A stretch of DNA of 64,000 nucleotides, taken from positions 6,071,001 to 6,135,000 of the forward strand of contig NZ_CP089980.1 in the NCBI RefSeq assembly GCF_021389955.1. Reading direction: 5' to 3'. The position numbers were made by a program, and so were the translations under genes. This document shows positions 27,818 through 37,910 of the stretch, piece after piece. This DNA is from Fulvivirga maritima (GTDB lineage: Bacteria; Bacteroidota; Bacteroidia; Cytophagales; Cyclobacteriaceae). A model generated the notes under the pieces. The model saw only the letters and a program-made list of their open reading frames with translations. It was not told the DNA's origin and ran no database searches. Numbering within the stretch: the stretch's first letter is position 1; each line of letters opens with the position of its first letter.

Positions 27818-29156
27818 AGATTTTAGATTTAAAGTAGCATTTCGCGTTATATTACTAGGCCTCACTATGGCCGCTTTTATTTATTGCATAGGCTCAGACA
27901 CCCTATTTGTAACTGCCATCATAATAGGTGCTGTAGTTATTTTTGAACTGCTGGAGCTATTTAACTTCATTTCTAATACTAACCGGAAACTAACTCGCTT
28001 TTTAGAATCAGTGAAGTACTCTGATTTTTCATCAGGATTTGCTGCCGACAACCGCCTAGGTCAAAGCTTCAAAGACCTTAATCAGGCTTTTAATGAAGTA
28101 TTGGAAGCCTTCAGAAAAGCCCGATCAGAAAAAGAAGAGCACCTGCAATACCTCCACACCGTGGTAGAGCATGTAAGCACTGGCCTGATGTCCTTTGACG
28201 AGCACGGTAAAGTAGAACTGATGAATGCCACGGCCAAGCGTTTCTTAAAAGTAGAGCGACTGAGAAATATAGAAGAGTTAATAGCTGATAAATCCAGGTT
28301 ATACAAAGTGCTATTTGATTTACCTACCGGAAAAAGCACATTATACCGTAGTGAAGGAGACATTCAACTATCAGTACATGCCACTGAGCTGATACTGAGA
28401 GGCAAAAAAATAAAGTTGATCGCCTTCCAGAACATACAACCAGAATTACAGAAAAAGGAACTGGAAGCGTGGCAGAACCTTACCCGGGTATTGCGCCATG
28501 AGATCACGAACTCCATCACTCCTATTGCCTCGCTTACTTCTACCATGAAAGATATTTTAATGGAAGATCTGGAAAAGCACGAAGACCATTATACCTTGGA
28601 AGATGAAACGGTAGAAGACTTGCAAGATGGCCTCAGCACTATCTCTGGACGTAGTCAGGGACTAATTCGCTTCATAGATGCATACCGCGATTATACCTCT
28701 ATTCCATTACCGAAAATGAAGCCTATCAAAGTAGCTCATTTGCTCGATCATATTTCTCAGTTAATGAAAGTAGAAGTAAAAAGGGCTCAGATCAACTATA
28801 GCTGCCAGGTAAACGACGAAAGTCTGGAGTTAAACATGGATGAAGAACTGATAGAGCAGGTACTTATTAACCTTATTAAAAATGCCATTGAAGCACTGGA
28901 AGATACGGAGGCGCCAACCATAGTTCTATCCGCCTCCACAGATAGCAGCAGTAATATTAGAATTAGTGTTACAGACAATGGCCCTGGCATTATCAGAGAA
29001 GCTCTTGATCAAATATTTATTCCTTTTTATTCTACCAAAAAAAGAGGGTCAGGTATAGGATTAAGCCTTAGCAGGCAAATCATGCAGCTACATAATGGTT
29101 CTCTATCAGTAACATCAGAACCTCATGTAGAAACCGAGTTTACACTTACTTTTTAG
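27807..29156 (+). CDS. Sensor histidine kinase paired with the NtrC-like regulator
   Basis: A membrane sensor kinase of 449 residues. It has two N-terminal TM segments (about 8-27 and 31-54) with hardly any periplasmic loop, so it may sense the membrane itself or a partner. Next come a HAMP-like helix, a PAS-like domain (about 105-215, VVEHVSTGLMSFDEHGKVEL) and the H-box LRHEITNSITPI with His231. The HATPase domain has the N-box NLIKNAIEAL, G1 DNGPGI and G2 GSGIGLSLSRQI. The start codon lies within the regulator gene (11-bp overlap), giving translational coupling. It ends 2 bp from the convergent HNH gene. Confidence 0.93.
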   Translation: MVYKDFRFKVAFRVILLGLTMAAFIYCIGSDTLFVTAIIIGAVVIFELLELFNFISNTNRKLTRFLESVKYSDFSSGFAADNRLGQSFKDLNQAFNEVLEAFRKARSEKEEHLQYLHTVVEHVSTGLMSFDEHGKVELMNATAKRFLKVERLRNIEELIADKSRLYKVLFDLPTGKSTLYRSEGDIQLSVHATELILRGKKIKLIAFQNIQPELQKKELEAWQNLTRVLRHEITNSITPIASLTSTMKDILMEDLEKHEDHYTLEDETVEDLQDGLSTISGRSQGLIRFIDAYRDYTSIPLPKMKPIKVAHLLDHISQLMKVEVKRAQINYSCQVNDESLELNMDEELIEQVLINLIKNAIEALEDTEAPTIVLSASTDSSSNIRISVTDNGPGIIREALDQIFIPFYSTKKRGSGIGLSLSRQIMQLHNGSLSVTSEPHVETEFTLTF

Positions 29157-29158
29157 TA

Positions 29159-29659
29159 TTAGTGGCGTTTGAGAAAAGGCATCCATTCATCGCAATGGAA
29201 ACCTGAAAAATCTCTTAGGAACATAATGTAGGTAGGCCTGAAAGGACTGGTTTTAAGGCTTATTCCTACTTCTTCCGGGCTGTTATCTCCCTTTCTGGTA
29301 TTACATCTTTTGCAGGCTGTAACCAGGTTATTCCAGGCAGATTTTCCTCCTTTGGAGCGAGGTACTACATGATCTAGAGTAAGCTCCTTTTTAGTGCCGC
29401 AATACTGACAGGTAAAGTTATCTCGCTTAAATACATTTTGCCGGGTAAGCGCCACTCCTTTATAAGGAACATTGACATATTTAGTCAAACGGATAACCGC
29501 AGGCATAGGAAAACTTTTAGTTACTGAGTGCAGTTTATACCCATTGGCTGAAGCCACCAATTCTGTTTTCTTCAAATAATTAAGAAGAAAGGCTCTTTGC
29601 ACAGTACAAACTGAAATTGGACTAAAATCCTGATTTAAAACTAGCACCTTACGGTTCAT
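29159..29659 (-). CDS. HNH endonuclease family protein
   Basis: The 166-residue protein begins KVLVLNQDFSPISVCTVQRA, the standard opening of a widespread bacterial HNH family. It carries a Zn-binding CQYCG...CKRCN pair around the HNH core LTLDHVVPRSKGGKSAWNNL. It is predicted to cut or nick nucleic acid; the cellular role is unknown, but the family is common and chromosomal in Bacteroidota, so it is not necessarily mobile. Last gene of the tsaD-thioesterase-smpB-NlpC group, 50 bp after the peptidase gene. Confidence 0.9.
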   Translation of the reverse strand: MNRKVLVLNQDFSPISVCTVQRAFLLNYLKKTELVASANGYKLHSVTKSFPMPAVIRLTKYVNVPYKGVALTRQNVFKRDNFTCQYCGTKKELTLDHVVPRSKGGKSAWNNLVTACKRCNTRKGDNSPEEVGISLKTSPFRPTYIMFLRDFSGFHCDEWMPFLKRH

Positions 29660-29709
29660 CCTCTTAATATAAACGCATTCAATTACGAAAGCAAAGCAAA
29701 GAGGATAAT

Positions 29710-30501
29710 TTAGTCTTTTAGCACCCTCCTTATCGAAGATAAACGATGACTGTAACTACCTGTGGACTTATTCAAAATACCTTTTTCATCCAGCGTGTCT
29801 ATGCGCACCAAGCCAGAAGCATGTATAATATCATCTTTATTAAGCAAAATACCCACATGATGAATCTTTCCGGCTTCATTTTCAAAGAAAGCCAAATCTC
29901 CCGGCTTAGTTTCTTCCAGGGCCGGAACAAGTGCTCCTGCCCTTATCTGCTGTGAAGCATCTCTTGGCAAAGGGTAGCCGCATATTCTAAATACGATTTG
30001 AGTAAAACCAGAACAATCTATACCAAAAGGAGACCTCCCACCCCACAAGTAAGGTGCATTAAGGTATTTACAAGCGATATGCTTTAGAAAATCGTACTCT
30101 CGCTTCTGACTAAGGCTTTTGCTCTCTCCATTATAGGCCAATTGCTCTTCCATCTTAAAGAGCTCATTGGTAGAAATAGGTAATATACTTCCTATTACTA
30201 TCGGCAGCTGGTGCTTTTGATAGAGTATGCTGGAGCTCAGATCAGTGCTGATCTTATAGTCTACGTTATTGATTTGGTTGAAATAATCCTCAGAAATAAA
30301 GGTGTGTTGCTTAGCATCTATCCAACCTTCATATTTATCAAAATGAATAAGTATTCTGAGCCATTTCTTATCCTTTGTAACCTCAGTGACCGTATAGTGC
30401 TCACCAAACAACAGCTGGCTCACTATCTCACTTTTATCACTTCCCTCTGCTCTTACCGGAACTATGCTCAGCCTGCAAATACCTTTTTCCTGGATTTCCA
30501 T
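29710..30501 (-). CDS. NlpC/P60 (C40) cell-wall peptidase
   Basis: A cysteine peptidase predicted to cleave peptidoglycan stem peptides or related gamma-glutamyl peptides. 263 residues from ATG 30501. An SH3-like region (about 1-75, RLSIVPVRAEGSDKSEIVSQ) is followed by the catalytic domain with Cys in GIDCSGFTQIVF, His in HHVGILL and the third polar residue in IHASGLVRIDTLDEKG. There is no obvious signal peptide, as in many Bacteroidota C40 proteins that resemble YkfC. The start is set at the ATG, 6 bp after the smpB stop, rather than the TTG two codons before. Probably co-transcribed with smpB. Confidence 0.9.
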   Translation of the reverse strand: MEIQEKGICRLSIVPVRAEGSDKSEIVSQLLFGEHYTVTEVTKDKKWLRILIHFDKYEGWIDAKQHTFISEDYFNQINNVDYKISTDLSSSILYQKHQLPIVIGSILPISTNELFKMEEQLAYNGESKSLSQKREYDFLKHIACKYLNAPYLWGGRSPFGIDCSGFTQIVFRICGYPLPRDASQQIRAGALVPALEETKPGDLAFFENEAGKIHHVGILLNKDDIIHASGLVRIDTLDEKGILNKSTGSYSHRLSSIRRVLKD

Positions 30502-30507
30502 AGCCAA

Positions 30508-30975
30508 TTATAACTTTATTTTTTCGAGTTCTCGTTTTGTGTCCTTTTCCTTAATGCTATTACGCTTATCATGCAACTTCTTACCCTTAGCCAGCGCTAC
30601 CTCTAGCTTAGCCAAGCCTCTGTCATTAATAAAAAGCCTCGATGGGATCAGGGTCAGCCCCTTCTCGTTGATCTTGGTTTCTATCTTATCCAGCTCTTTC
30701 TTTTTTAATAGAAGTTTTCTGTCACGATTAGTTTCATGATTATAAAAAGAACCCTGTGCATAAGGTGTAATATGTATGCCTTTTACAAACAGTTCTCCTT
30801 TACTGAAATAGCAATATCCATCCATGAGGTTCACTTTCCCCTCTCTAATGGACTTTATTTCAGTACCTTTCAAAGCCATACCGGCAATATAAGTATCTAT
30901 AAACTCATATTCGTACCTGGCTTTTCGGTTTTTAATATTAATATTATTAGAAAATCTTGACTTTTCTTTTGCCAT
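30508..30975 (-). CDS. smpB: SsrA-binding protein (tmRNA partner)
   Basis: A small basic protein that binds tmRNA and brings it to stalled ribosomes for trans-translation. About 155 residues from ATG 30975. Typical sequence: INIKNRKARYEYEFIDTYIA, LKGTEIKSIREGKVNLMDGY, VKGIHITPYAQGS, a RDRKLLLKKKE segment and the basic tail with AKGKKLHDKRNSIKEKDTKR. Full length. The start is 2 bp from the thioesterase stop, so the genes are tightly coupled. Confidence 0.97.
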   Translation of the reverse strand: MAKEKSRFSNNINIKNRKARYEYEFIDTYIAGMALKGTEIKSIREGKVNLMDGYCYFSKGELFVKGIHITPYAQGSFYNHETNRDRKLLLKKKELDKIETKINEKGLTLIPSRLFINDRGLAKLEVALAKGKKLHDKRNSIKEKDTKRELEKIKL

Positions 30976-30977
30976 AA

Positions 30978-31370
30978 TCACTCAAAGGTAGAAAAAATCT
31001 CTATTATGAGATTCTTTTTTAATATCTTTTGCCCAGTTAATCCTTCTGCCACCTTCCTATCACCTACTTTAACCGTGTAATCACATATTAGTTCATTTTT
31101 ATCAAAGGTTCTTAAGGTAGCGGAAATCTCTATTTTGTCTCCAACGAGAGCCGGAGATAAATGTTTTATTTCTAATTGTGTGCCTATCCCCTCTTCATCA
31201 TCTTCGCACATATCCAGCACAAACAGCCTTGAAGCCCACTCTATATCCCTGGCCAGAGAAAAAGTAGAGCAAACATGATGAACCACTTGCCCATGAAAAG
31301 AAGCCACATCCTCTTCAGTAATTACTCTGTTATAAGTTTTAACATCACCAAGACGATGAAGGCGCTTCAT
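30978..31370 (-). CDS. Hotdog-fold thioesterase, FlK-like
   Basis: 130 residues with the hotdog pattern of the FlK (fluoroacetyl-CoA thioesterase)-like group: an opening V(I)TEEDVASFHG, a central helix with LARDIEWASRLFVLDM, then EIKHLSPALVGDKIEISATL and the closing strand DYTVKVGDRKVAEGLTGQKI. The substrate is an acyl-CoA of unknown type. The conserved catalytic residues of FlK itself (Thr, Glu, His) are not all evident, so the activity is uncertain. It is encoded between tsaD (7 bp upstream) and smpB. Confidence 0.75.
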   Translation of the reverse strand: MKRLHRLGDVKTYNRVITEEDVASFHGQVVHHVCSTFSLARDIEWASRLFVLDMCEDDEEGIGTQLEIKHLSPALVGDKIEISATLRTFDKNELICDYTVKVGDRKVAEGLTGQKILKKNLIIEIFSTFE

Positions 31371-31377
31371 AGGTTAT

Positions 31378-32381
31378 TTAGATTTTCATGCGAGCCATAG
31401 GGCTTATATCTAAATTACTAAATTTTCCTTGTAAATATTTGAAATGAGCAGCTATTGCTATCATGCCGGCATTATCTGTGCAATATTGGAAATCGGGCAC
31501 ATACACATTCCAGCCTTTTTCTTTAGATAAACGATCCAGCTCTTGCCTTAATCCTCTGTTAGCTGATACTCCACCAGCAATGGCTATCTCCCTAATGCCT
31601 GTTTCATTACTGGCTCTTTTCAGCTTTTGCATCAGCATTCTTATTAAAGCCTTTTGTAAGCTGGCACAGATATCATTCATATTTTCTTGCACAAAATCAG
31701 GATTTTTCTTTTCTGATCTCGCAAAAAATACATAAAAGCCGTTTTTATACCACTAAATGAATAATTAAGCCCCGGCATTTCCGTATCAGGAAAGTCATAA
31801 GCATCGGCATTTCCTTCAGCCGCATACTTGTCTATCAGTGGCCCTCCGGGGTAAGGCAGTTCCAGCAGCTTGGCTGACTTATCAAAAGCTTCCCCTACTG
31901 CATCATCCTGAGTCTCTCCGATTACTTCCATCTCCAGATAATCTTTAACCACTACCAACTGCGTATGCCCCCCACTCACGGTAAGGCATAAAAATGGAAA
32001 TGATGGTTTAGGATCATCAATAAAATGTGCCAAAATATGTGCCTGCATATGATTCACCTCTATCAGTGGAATATCAAGACTCATGGCCATAGACTTGGCA
32101 AAAGAAGTACCTACCAATAATGCTCCCAAAAGGCCGGGACCTCTGGTAAAAGCAATGGCATCTAACTCAGATTTTTCAACTCCTGCAGTACTTAAAGCCT
32201 CCGCTATTACCGGTACCACGTTCTGTTGGTGAGCCCGAGATGCTAATTCGGGAACTACTCCTCCATATTTTTCGTGTACTGATTGTGTAGCAATAATATT
32301 ATTAAGTACTTTGCCGTTTTTAATAATTGCAGCAGAAGTTTCGTCACACGATGATTCTATAGCAAGTATAGTGGGGTTCAT
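31378..32381 (-). CDS. tsaD: tRNA N6-threonylcarbamoyladenosine synthase subunit TsaD, split by a frameshift
   Basis: TsaD transfers the threonylcarbamoyl group to A37 of ANN-decoding tRNAs and is essential in most bacteria. The N-terminal part shows ILAIESSCDETSAAI, the metal-binding HMQAHILAH and SGGHTQLV. After FMYFLRDQKRK the frame fails (stop near 31677), while the rest (NPDFVQENMNDI, IAIAGGVSANRGLR, YCTDNAGMIAIAAH) continues in another frame to 31378. Adding one base to the five-T run at 31703-31707 (five A on the coding strand) restores a single protein of 334 residues, the normal length. Start at ATG 32381, 15 bp from the tamB start. Because the gene is normally essential, a sequencing error is likelier than a true pseudogene. 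Confidence 0.9.
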
Positions 32382-32396
32382 TTTCAATAATCAAAT

Positions 32397-35300
32397 TTGG
32401 CGCAAGTTATTAAAAAACGTATAGTTAAGACAATACTTTGGCTTATACTCTCAGTTTTTCTCCTATTGGTCATAGTTGCTGGCGCAGTACAGTTCCCCTA
32501 TATCCAAACAAAACTGGTGAGTTATGTATCCGAACATTATTCGGAGCTGACCGGCTATAACCTGTCCGTAGGCCGACTTTATGTGAATTGGTTCGATGAA
32601 ATTCAGATCGATGAACTCAATGTTATTGACCTGGATAATAATAAACTCATCCATGCCGATGAAATTCAAATTGATTTCAACCTTAAAAGTCTTCTCAATA
32701 AAGAAAACCATAACGTAGATAACATCACCCTGATAGGCGCTAATGTATTCTTAACCCAAATTATAGTTAATGATACCGTTGAAACACTCAATATCAATGA
32801 GCTTATCAGAAGATTAAGAGCTCAGGCCACAGGGCAATCTGGCGGCAGGGTGATATTATCATCTGATCATATCACAGTAAAAAACTCCACTTTTTCTTAC
32901 TCTGATCCTCGCCGGGATACCATTACGAATGCATTTGACTACTACCATTTCACTTTAACTAATATCAATGGTGAGTTTGGCCAGTTTAATGCTGTTGCTG
33001 ATACAGTTGCCTTTCAAGTAGAAAAACTCTCTTTGAATGACAGCCTTACTCAACTCCAAGTAAAAGATCTCACCACTAACTATAGGGTATCACAGAGTGC
33101 TATGGAATTTCTCGGGATTAACGCGAAAATTGGCAACAGTACCATCAAAGACACAGTGGTATTCAAATACAATAGCACGCTGGATTTAAATGATTTTAAC
33201 ACTAAAGTAAGGCTCTCTGGCCATCTGAATAATTCGGTTATCCATTCATCTGACTTAGCATATTTCGCCCCTGATATGCGAAACATCCAGGATATCTATC
33301 AGCTTAGTGGTAACTTCAGAGGAAAAGTAACCTCCTTCACCCTCAGCGATGCCCTACTAAAATTTGGTGAAGGCACGGCTCTCAAAGGAAAAATACGAAT
33401 GGATGGTTTACCCAATATAGCGGAAACCTTCATTAACTTCGATTTAAGCAACTCTTATGTAAAAACCACTGACCTTAAAAGCTACGTAAAAACAAAAACT
33501 TACAACCGGCTTCGCCCTTTTGATAGAGTAAGCTTCAGTGCCGAGTTTTTAGGTTTCCCTAATGACTTTGTGGCTAAAGGAGATTTCTTTAGTAAGTATG
33601 GCAGAATCACTTCTGATATTAACCTTAAAATAGAAGAAGACATTAACCAGTCTGACTATAGCGGTACGCTGATTATGCAAGACTTTGACGTGGGTGGGTA
33701 CACCGGCAACTCATTACTACAAAAAGTAACGTTAAAAGGTGAAATAGAAGGTCGGGGTTTTACTCTTGAAGATGCTGATTTTGACCTCAACGGGCACATC
33801 GATTATATCGGCATTAATCATTATGAGTATAAAGACATAAAAACAGATGCCAGATTCGCCAAGGAGTTCTTCCAGGGTTATATGGAAATTAATGATCCTA
33901 ACCTTAAGCTAACCACTACGGGGTCTATAGACCTTAGAAAAGGCATTAATATATTCAACGTGCAGGCACAGCTAGATACCGCTTTTCTTAAGCCTCTTAA
34001 TATTTCCGGGCAAGACTTGTTTATTCAAAGCGAAATTAATGTAAACGCTCGCGGCTTGCAGCTGGATAGCATTACTGGCTTGGCTGATCTCTATCACTCA
34101 CAAGTAATTTACAATGGCCAATCATTATATGTAGATTCGCTACAAATTATATCTGAAAAGAAACAAGGAGTAAGACAAGTAACCCTTAAAACCGATCTGG
34201 TAGACGCCAAAGTAAACGGAATTTTTGATTTTACCGTGGTATATGATGATTTCAAAACCCTGATCAAAGAGTATGAGCTCAACTTACAAAACGACAGAAA
34301 GGCTATTCGAGATTATTATGCCCGTAAGCAATCATCAAACAGAAAAGATTATCGGCTAGAGTATAATGTTAACATTAAAGATCCTAATCCTATTTTAACG
34401 CTATTCTCTCCAGACCTGTACATCTCTGAGATGCAACCCATTACTGGGAATGTCACTGGTGGCTACACATCCATTTTAGCCATCAACTCGCAAATAGATA
34501 CGTTGATCTATAAAGAAGACACATTTGTAAACTCAGAATTACAGTTCAACATCTCTAAAATATCTGACAGCACCAATGTGCTGGCCATGGGCTATATTAA
34601 CTCTCAAAATCAGGTACTTTCTGGCATAGAAACCAGAGATATGATCATGGAAGCGATCTGGAATAAAAACCATATTGACTTTGAGTTTGATATTGATCAG
34701 GTAAAATATGCTAACTACGCTCGCCTATTCGGCTCTGTAGATTTTAAGCAGGATGAAACCCAGCTCAGGCTCCTACCCTCAGACCTTAAAATACTAGACA
34801 AAAGCTGGCAGCTAGATGAGTCTAACCTGATTTCAATTATCAATGATGAAATAGCGATTGAAGGACTCCGCATTTTTAATGACTTTCAAAGTATTTCATT
34901 AGACGGAAAAATATCCCACAATCCTGATGACATTCTTTCTTTAAGAATAGATAGTGTAGAAATTGAAAACATCAACTCCATTCTATCTAAAGACCTGGCA
35001 GGTACTGTTAATGGCTACGCTGATATCCAGAATTACTACGAAGACATGCGCATAGAAAGCAAAGTAGAGATTGAGGATTTTTCTATTGATAAATTTCTTA
35101 TTGGCGACATACAAGGTAACAATACCTGGAACAATGAACTGAAGCTGTTCAACATAAAAATGAACATTAAGCGCCTGGGTAAAAACATCCTCTCTCTGAC
35201 TGGCTATTATTCTCCTGATGATGAATTAGACCCGCTTAGGCTCAATGCTGATTTGAATGATACCGAGCTAAATGCGTTAGAACCTTTCATAAACGATTAT

Positions 35301-37001
35301 TTTTCTCAGATAGATGGTACTGTAACCGGGCATATTACCGTTACCGGCACGCCATACCATCCTATTTTTAAGGGAAAAGGAAATATAAACAACGCACGGG
35401 TACATGTCAATTACCTCAATACCAACTACTCTCTTGCTGGAGGTTTTTACTTTGAAAAAGATAAAATAGGTTTTGAAAACGTGGCCGTAAAAGACAGCCG
35501 TAATGAAAATGCCACTCTCAATGGCTATTTCACACATACTGATTTTAAAGATTTCGCTATAGACCTAAAAGGCAACCTTTCTAACTTTATGGTGCTTAAC
35601 ACCAGCAGCACTGATAATAACCTGTTCTATGGCACCGGAATCGCCACGGGTAACATAGATTTTATCGGCCCTATCAGTAACATGACCATTAATGCACAGG
35701 CCACCAGCGAAAAAGGAACCCGTATTTTCATACCAATTGGTGACTCTGAAAGCATTGAAAAGGAAGAATACATTCATTTTGTTGATTTTAATGACACTAC
35801 CAAGACTCAGGAGATTAATAACGTTGGTAAAGTAGATCTCAAAGGCCTTAAATTAAACTTTGACCTTAACCTCACTCCTGATGCTTATTGCGAGATTATA
35901 TTTGACATAAAATCAGGCGATATTATAAGAGGTAGAGGAAATGGAGACATTAAGCTTCAGATAGATACCAAAGGAGATTTCAATATGTTTGGAGACTTCA
36001 TGATCCAGGAAGGAGGCTACAACTTCACCCTGTATAGCATCATTAACAAAGAATTTGAAATCCTTCCTAACAGCAAAATTTCATGGTATGGAGATCCTTA
36101 TGAAGGTATTCTTGACATAAAAGCCACCTATAATCAGCTGGCGTCGTTCTTACCTCTACTCATTCAGCAAGAAGCTGATTCTGTATATGAAGATGTGGTG
36201 GAGATCAAAAGAAAGTACCCGGTAAAAGTCTATCTGGATATAGATGGCGCATTGCTTTCTCCTACTGTAAATTTTGATATCCTCACCAGCAACCTGCCGA
36301 GAAACATTAAAGTAGCTGAACGGCCAGATGTAGATTTAGAATTCGAATTTTTAAAATTTAAAAACAGCATAGACGAACAAGAGCTAAAAAGACAAGTATT
36401 CAGCCTTATTGTACTCCGGCGGTTCTCTCCTCTCCAATCCTTTAACACGGGTGGCTCCATTACCAGTAGTGTGAGTGAGCTGCTCTCTAACCAGCTCAGC
36501 TACTGGATAACCCAGGTAGATGAAAACCTGGAAATTGACCTGGATGTGGATTTTGATAAAATGGATGAAGAAGCCTACAATACCTTTCAGCTACGCCTGA
36601 GCTACACCTTTTTAGATGGACGACTGCGAGTAACCAGAAATGGAGGCTTCACCAATCAGGAAAACCGAACGGACATCTCTAGTATAGCCGGAGACTGGAC
36701 GCTGGAGTACATACTTACACCTGACGGTAAGTTCAAGGCTAAGATGTATAACCGCACCAATTATAACCCGATAAACCCCACAGATGAAAATCGAAATACT
36801 ATAACTACTGGTTTTAGCATTACCCACACCCAGAGCTTTGACCAATTAAAGGACCTTTTTAAAAAGAAAAAGAAGGAAAAAGAAAACCAGGAAGAAGAGG
36901 AAGACGAAGAGACCAATCAACAGCAAGAAGATGACTCTAAAAACACCCAAAACAGCGTAAATAAAGAAGGAATAAGAAATGAAGATGACGCCATGGAATA
37001 A
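32397..37001 (+). CDS. tamB: Translocation and assembly module protein TamB (DUF490)
   Basis: A very large envelope protein (1,534 residues) that bridges inner and outer membrane and is thought to move lipids or help insert outer-membrane proteins. One N-terminal TM (TILWLILSVFLLLVIVAGAV) is followed by long repetitive beta-strand sequence (AsmA/TamB type) and the C-terminal DUF490 region, with RGRGNGDIKLQIDTKGDF, GDFMIQEGGYNFTL and LRRFSPLQSF. The tail is acidic and lysine-rich (low complexity). The only possible start is TTG 32397, since an in-frame stop (TAA) lies at 32388-32390. It is divergent from tsaD and overlaps the DUF2279 gene by 23 bp. Confidence 0.92.
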   Translation: MAQVIKKRIVKTILWLILSVFLLLVIVAGAVQFPYIQTKLVSYVSEHYSELTGYNLSVGRLYVNWFDEIQIDELNVIDLDNNKLIHADEIQIDFNLKSLLNKENHNVDNITLIGANVFLTQIIVNDTVETLNINELIRRLRAQATGQSGGRVILSSDHITVKNSTFSYSDPRRDTITNAFDYYHFTLTNINGEFGQFNAVADTVAFQVEKLSLNDSLTQLQVKDLTTNYRVSQSAMEFLGINAKIGNSTIKDTVVFKYNSTLDLNDFNTKVRLSGHLNNSVIHSSDLAYFAPDMRNIQDIYQLSGNFRGKVTSFTLSDALLKFGEGTALKGKIRMDGLPNIAETFINFDLSNSYVKTTDLKSYVKTKTYNRLRPFDRVSFSAEFLGFPNDFVAKGDFFSKYGRITSDINLKIEEDINQSDYSGTLIMQDFDVGGYTGNSLLQKVTLKGEIEGRGFTLEDADFDLNGHIDYIGINHYEYKDIKTDARFAKEFFQGYMEINDPNLKLTTTGSIDLRKGINIFNVQAQLDTAFLKPLNISGQDLFIQSEINVNARGLQLDSITGLADLYHSQVIYNGQSLYVDSLQIISEKKQGVRQVTLKTDLVDAKVNGIFDFTVVYDDFKTLIKEYELNLQNDRKAIRDYYARKQSSNRKDYRLEYNVNIKDPNPILTLFSPDLYISEMQPITGNVTGGYTSILAINSQIDTLIYKEDTFVNSELQFNISKISDSTNVLAMGYINSQNQVLSGIETRDMIMEAIWNKNHIDFEFDIDQVKYANYARLFGSVDFKQDETQLRLLPSDLKILDKSWQLDESNLISIINDEIAIEGLRIFNDFQSISLDGKISHNPDDILSLRIDSVEIENINSILSKDLAGTVNGYADIQNYYEDMRIESKVEIEDFSIDKFLIGDIQGNNTWNNELKLFNIKMNIKRLGKNILSLTGYYSPDDELDPLRLNADLNDTELNALEPFINDYFSQIDGTVTGHITVTGTPYHPIFKGKGNINNARVHVNYLNTNYSLAGGFYFEKDKIGFENVAVKDSRNENATLNGYFTHTDFKDFAIDLKGNLSNFMVLNTSSTDNNLFYGTGIATGNIDFIGPISNMTINAQATSEKGTRIFIPIGDSESIEKEEYIHFVDFNDTTKTQEINNVGKVDLKGLKLNFDLNLTPDAYCEIIFDIKSGDIIRGRGNGDIKLQIDTKGDFNMFGDFMIQEGGYNFTLYSIINKEFEILPNSKISWYGDPYEGILDIKATYNQLASFLPLLIQQEADSVYEDVVEIKRKYPVKVYLDIDGALLSPTVNFDILTSNLPRNIKVAERPDVDLEFEFLKFKNSIDEQELKRQVFSLIVLRRFSPLQSFNTGGSITSSVSELLSNQLSYWITQVDENLEIDLDVDFDKMDEEAYNTFQLRLSYTFLDGRLRVTRNGGFTNQENRTDISSIAGDWTLEYILTPDGKFKAKMYNRTNYNPINPTDENRNTITTGFSITHTQSFDQLKDLFKKKKKEKENQEEEEDEETNQQQEDDSKNTQNSVNKEGIRNEDDAME

Positions 37002-37860
37002 AACCATCACCTTGCTGGTACTTTTACTTGTTAGTTATAACTGCCGGGCACAAGATAGCCTTAAACAACAAAAGCGGCTAAAACCTCTGATAATAGCCTC
37101 TGCCGGAGCTTACACCATCTCTATGATTGGCCTTAATCACCTGTGGTATTCTGATTATGAAAGAGAAGGTTTTCATTTTTTTAATGATAACAATGAATGG
37201 AATCAGGTAGATAAATTTGGTCATTTTTATAGTGCCTTTCACCTCACTTCAGGCGGTGATCGCATCTTACACTGGGCTGGTGTAGGCTCAGAAAAGTCTA
37301 TACTTTGGAGCTCCTTAGCAAGCACGTTGGTCATGACATCAATTGAAGTTTTTGATGGCTTTTCTGCCGAATATGGAGCCTCCTATGGAGATGCCATAGC
37401 CAATACAGCCGGAACCCTATTTTACTTCGGACAGCAAAAATTATGGAATGAAATCCGCATTCAACCTAAGTTTTCCTTTCGCACTACCCATTACCCTGAC
37501 TTGCGGCCAGAATTACTTGGCAGCAACCTCTCCGAACAAATACTCAAAGACTATAACGGACAGACTTACTGGTTTTCAGTCAACTTATCTAAATTCATAA
37601 AAAAACCATTCCCTAAATGGCTCAATATAGCTGCAGGCTACGGCACCACAGACATGATCTATGCTGATAAAGATCAGAACATAGAAATGGGCTTTAACCC
37701 CAGAAGAAGGTACTTCCTGAGCATTGATTTTGACTTGAGTGAATACCAATCGCATTCAAAAGTAGTGAACACCCTCATCTATTTTGTAAACATGATCCAC
37801 CTACCTGCTCCAGCATTGGAGATGAGAGATGATGAATTAAAATTTCATTTTTTCTATTAA
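36979..37860 (+). CDS. DUF2279 family envelope protein
   Basis: The 293-residue protein has a signal peptide (hydrophobic TLLVLLLVSY, then CRAQD) and the DUF2279 (YfiM-like) core. This includes HLWYSDYEREGFHFFNDNNE, VDKFGHFYSAFHLT, SIEVFDGFSAEYGASYGD and NTAGTLFYFGQQKLW. The C-terminal half contains strand-like segments ending LKFHFFY, compatible with insertion in the outer membrane. Function unknown. Its start overlaps the tamB end by 23 bp, indicating translational coupling and a shared envelope role. Confidence 0.85.
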   Translation: MKMTPWNKTITLLVLLLVSYNCRAQDSLKQQKRLKPLIIASAGAYTISMIGLNHLWYSDYEREGFHFFNDNNEWNQVDKFGHFYSAFHLTSGGDRILHWAGVGSEKSILWSSLASTLVMTSIEVFDGFSAEYGASYGDAIANTAGTLFYFGQQKLWNEIRIQPKFSFRTTHYPDLRPELLGSNLSEQILKDYNGQTYWFSVNLSKFIKKPFPKWLNIAAGYGTTDMIYADKDQNIEMGFNPRRRYFLSIDFDLSEYQSHSKVVNTLIYFVNMIHLPAPALEMRDDELKFHFFY

Positions 37861-37910
37861 AAACTGATTTTTTTCATAAATTCAGTATGGTAACTAAATA
37901 ATATTTGAAT

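Noticed and set aside
26423-29156. Regulator and kinase as a mobile or recently acquired module
   Set aside because: Composition and organisation match the flanking genes, no mobile signatures are near, and the layout is common in the phylum.
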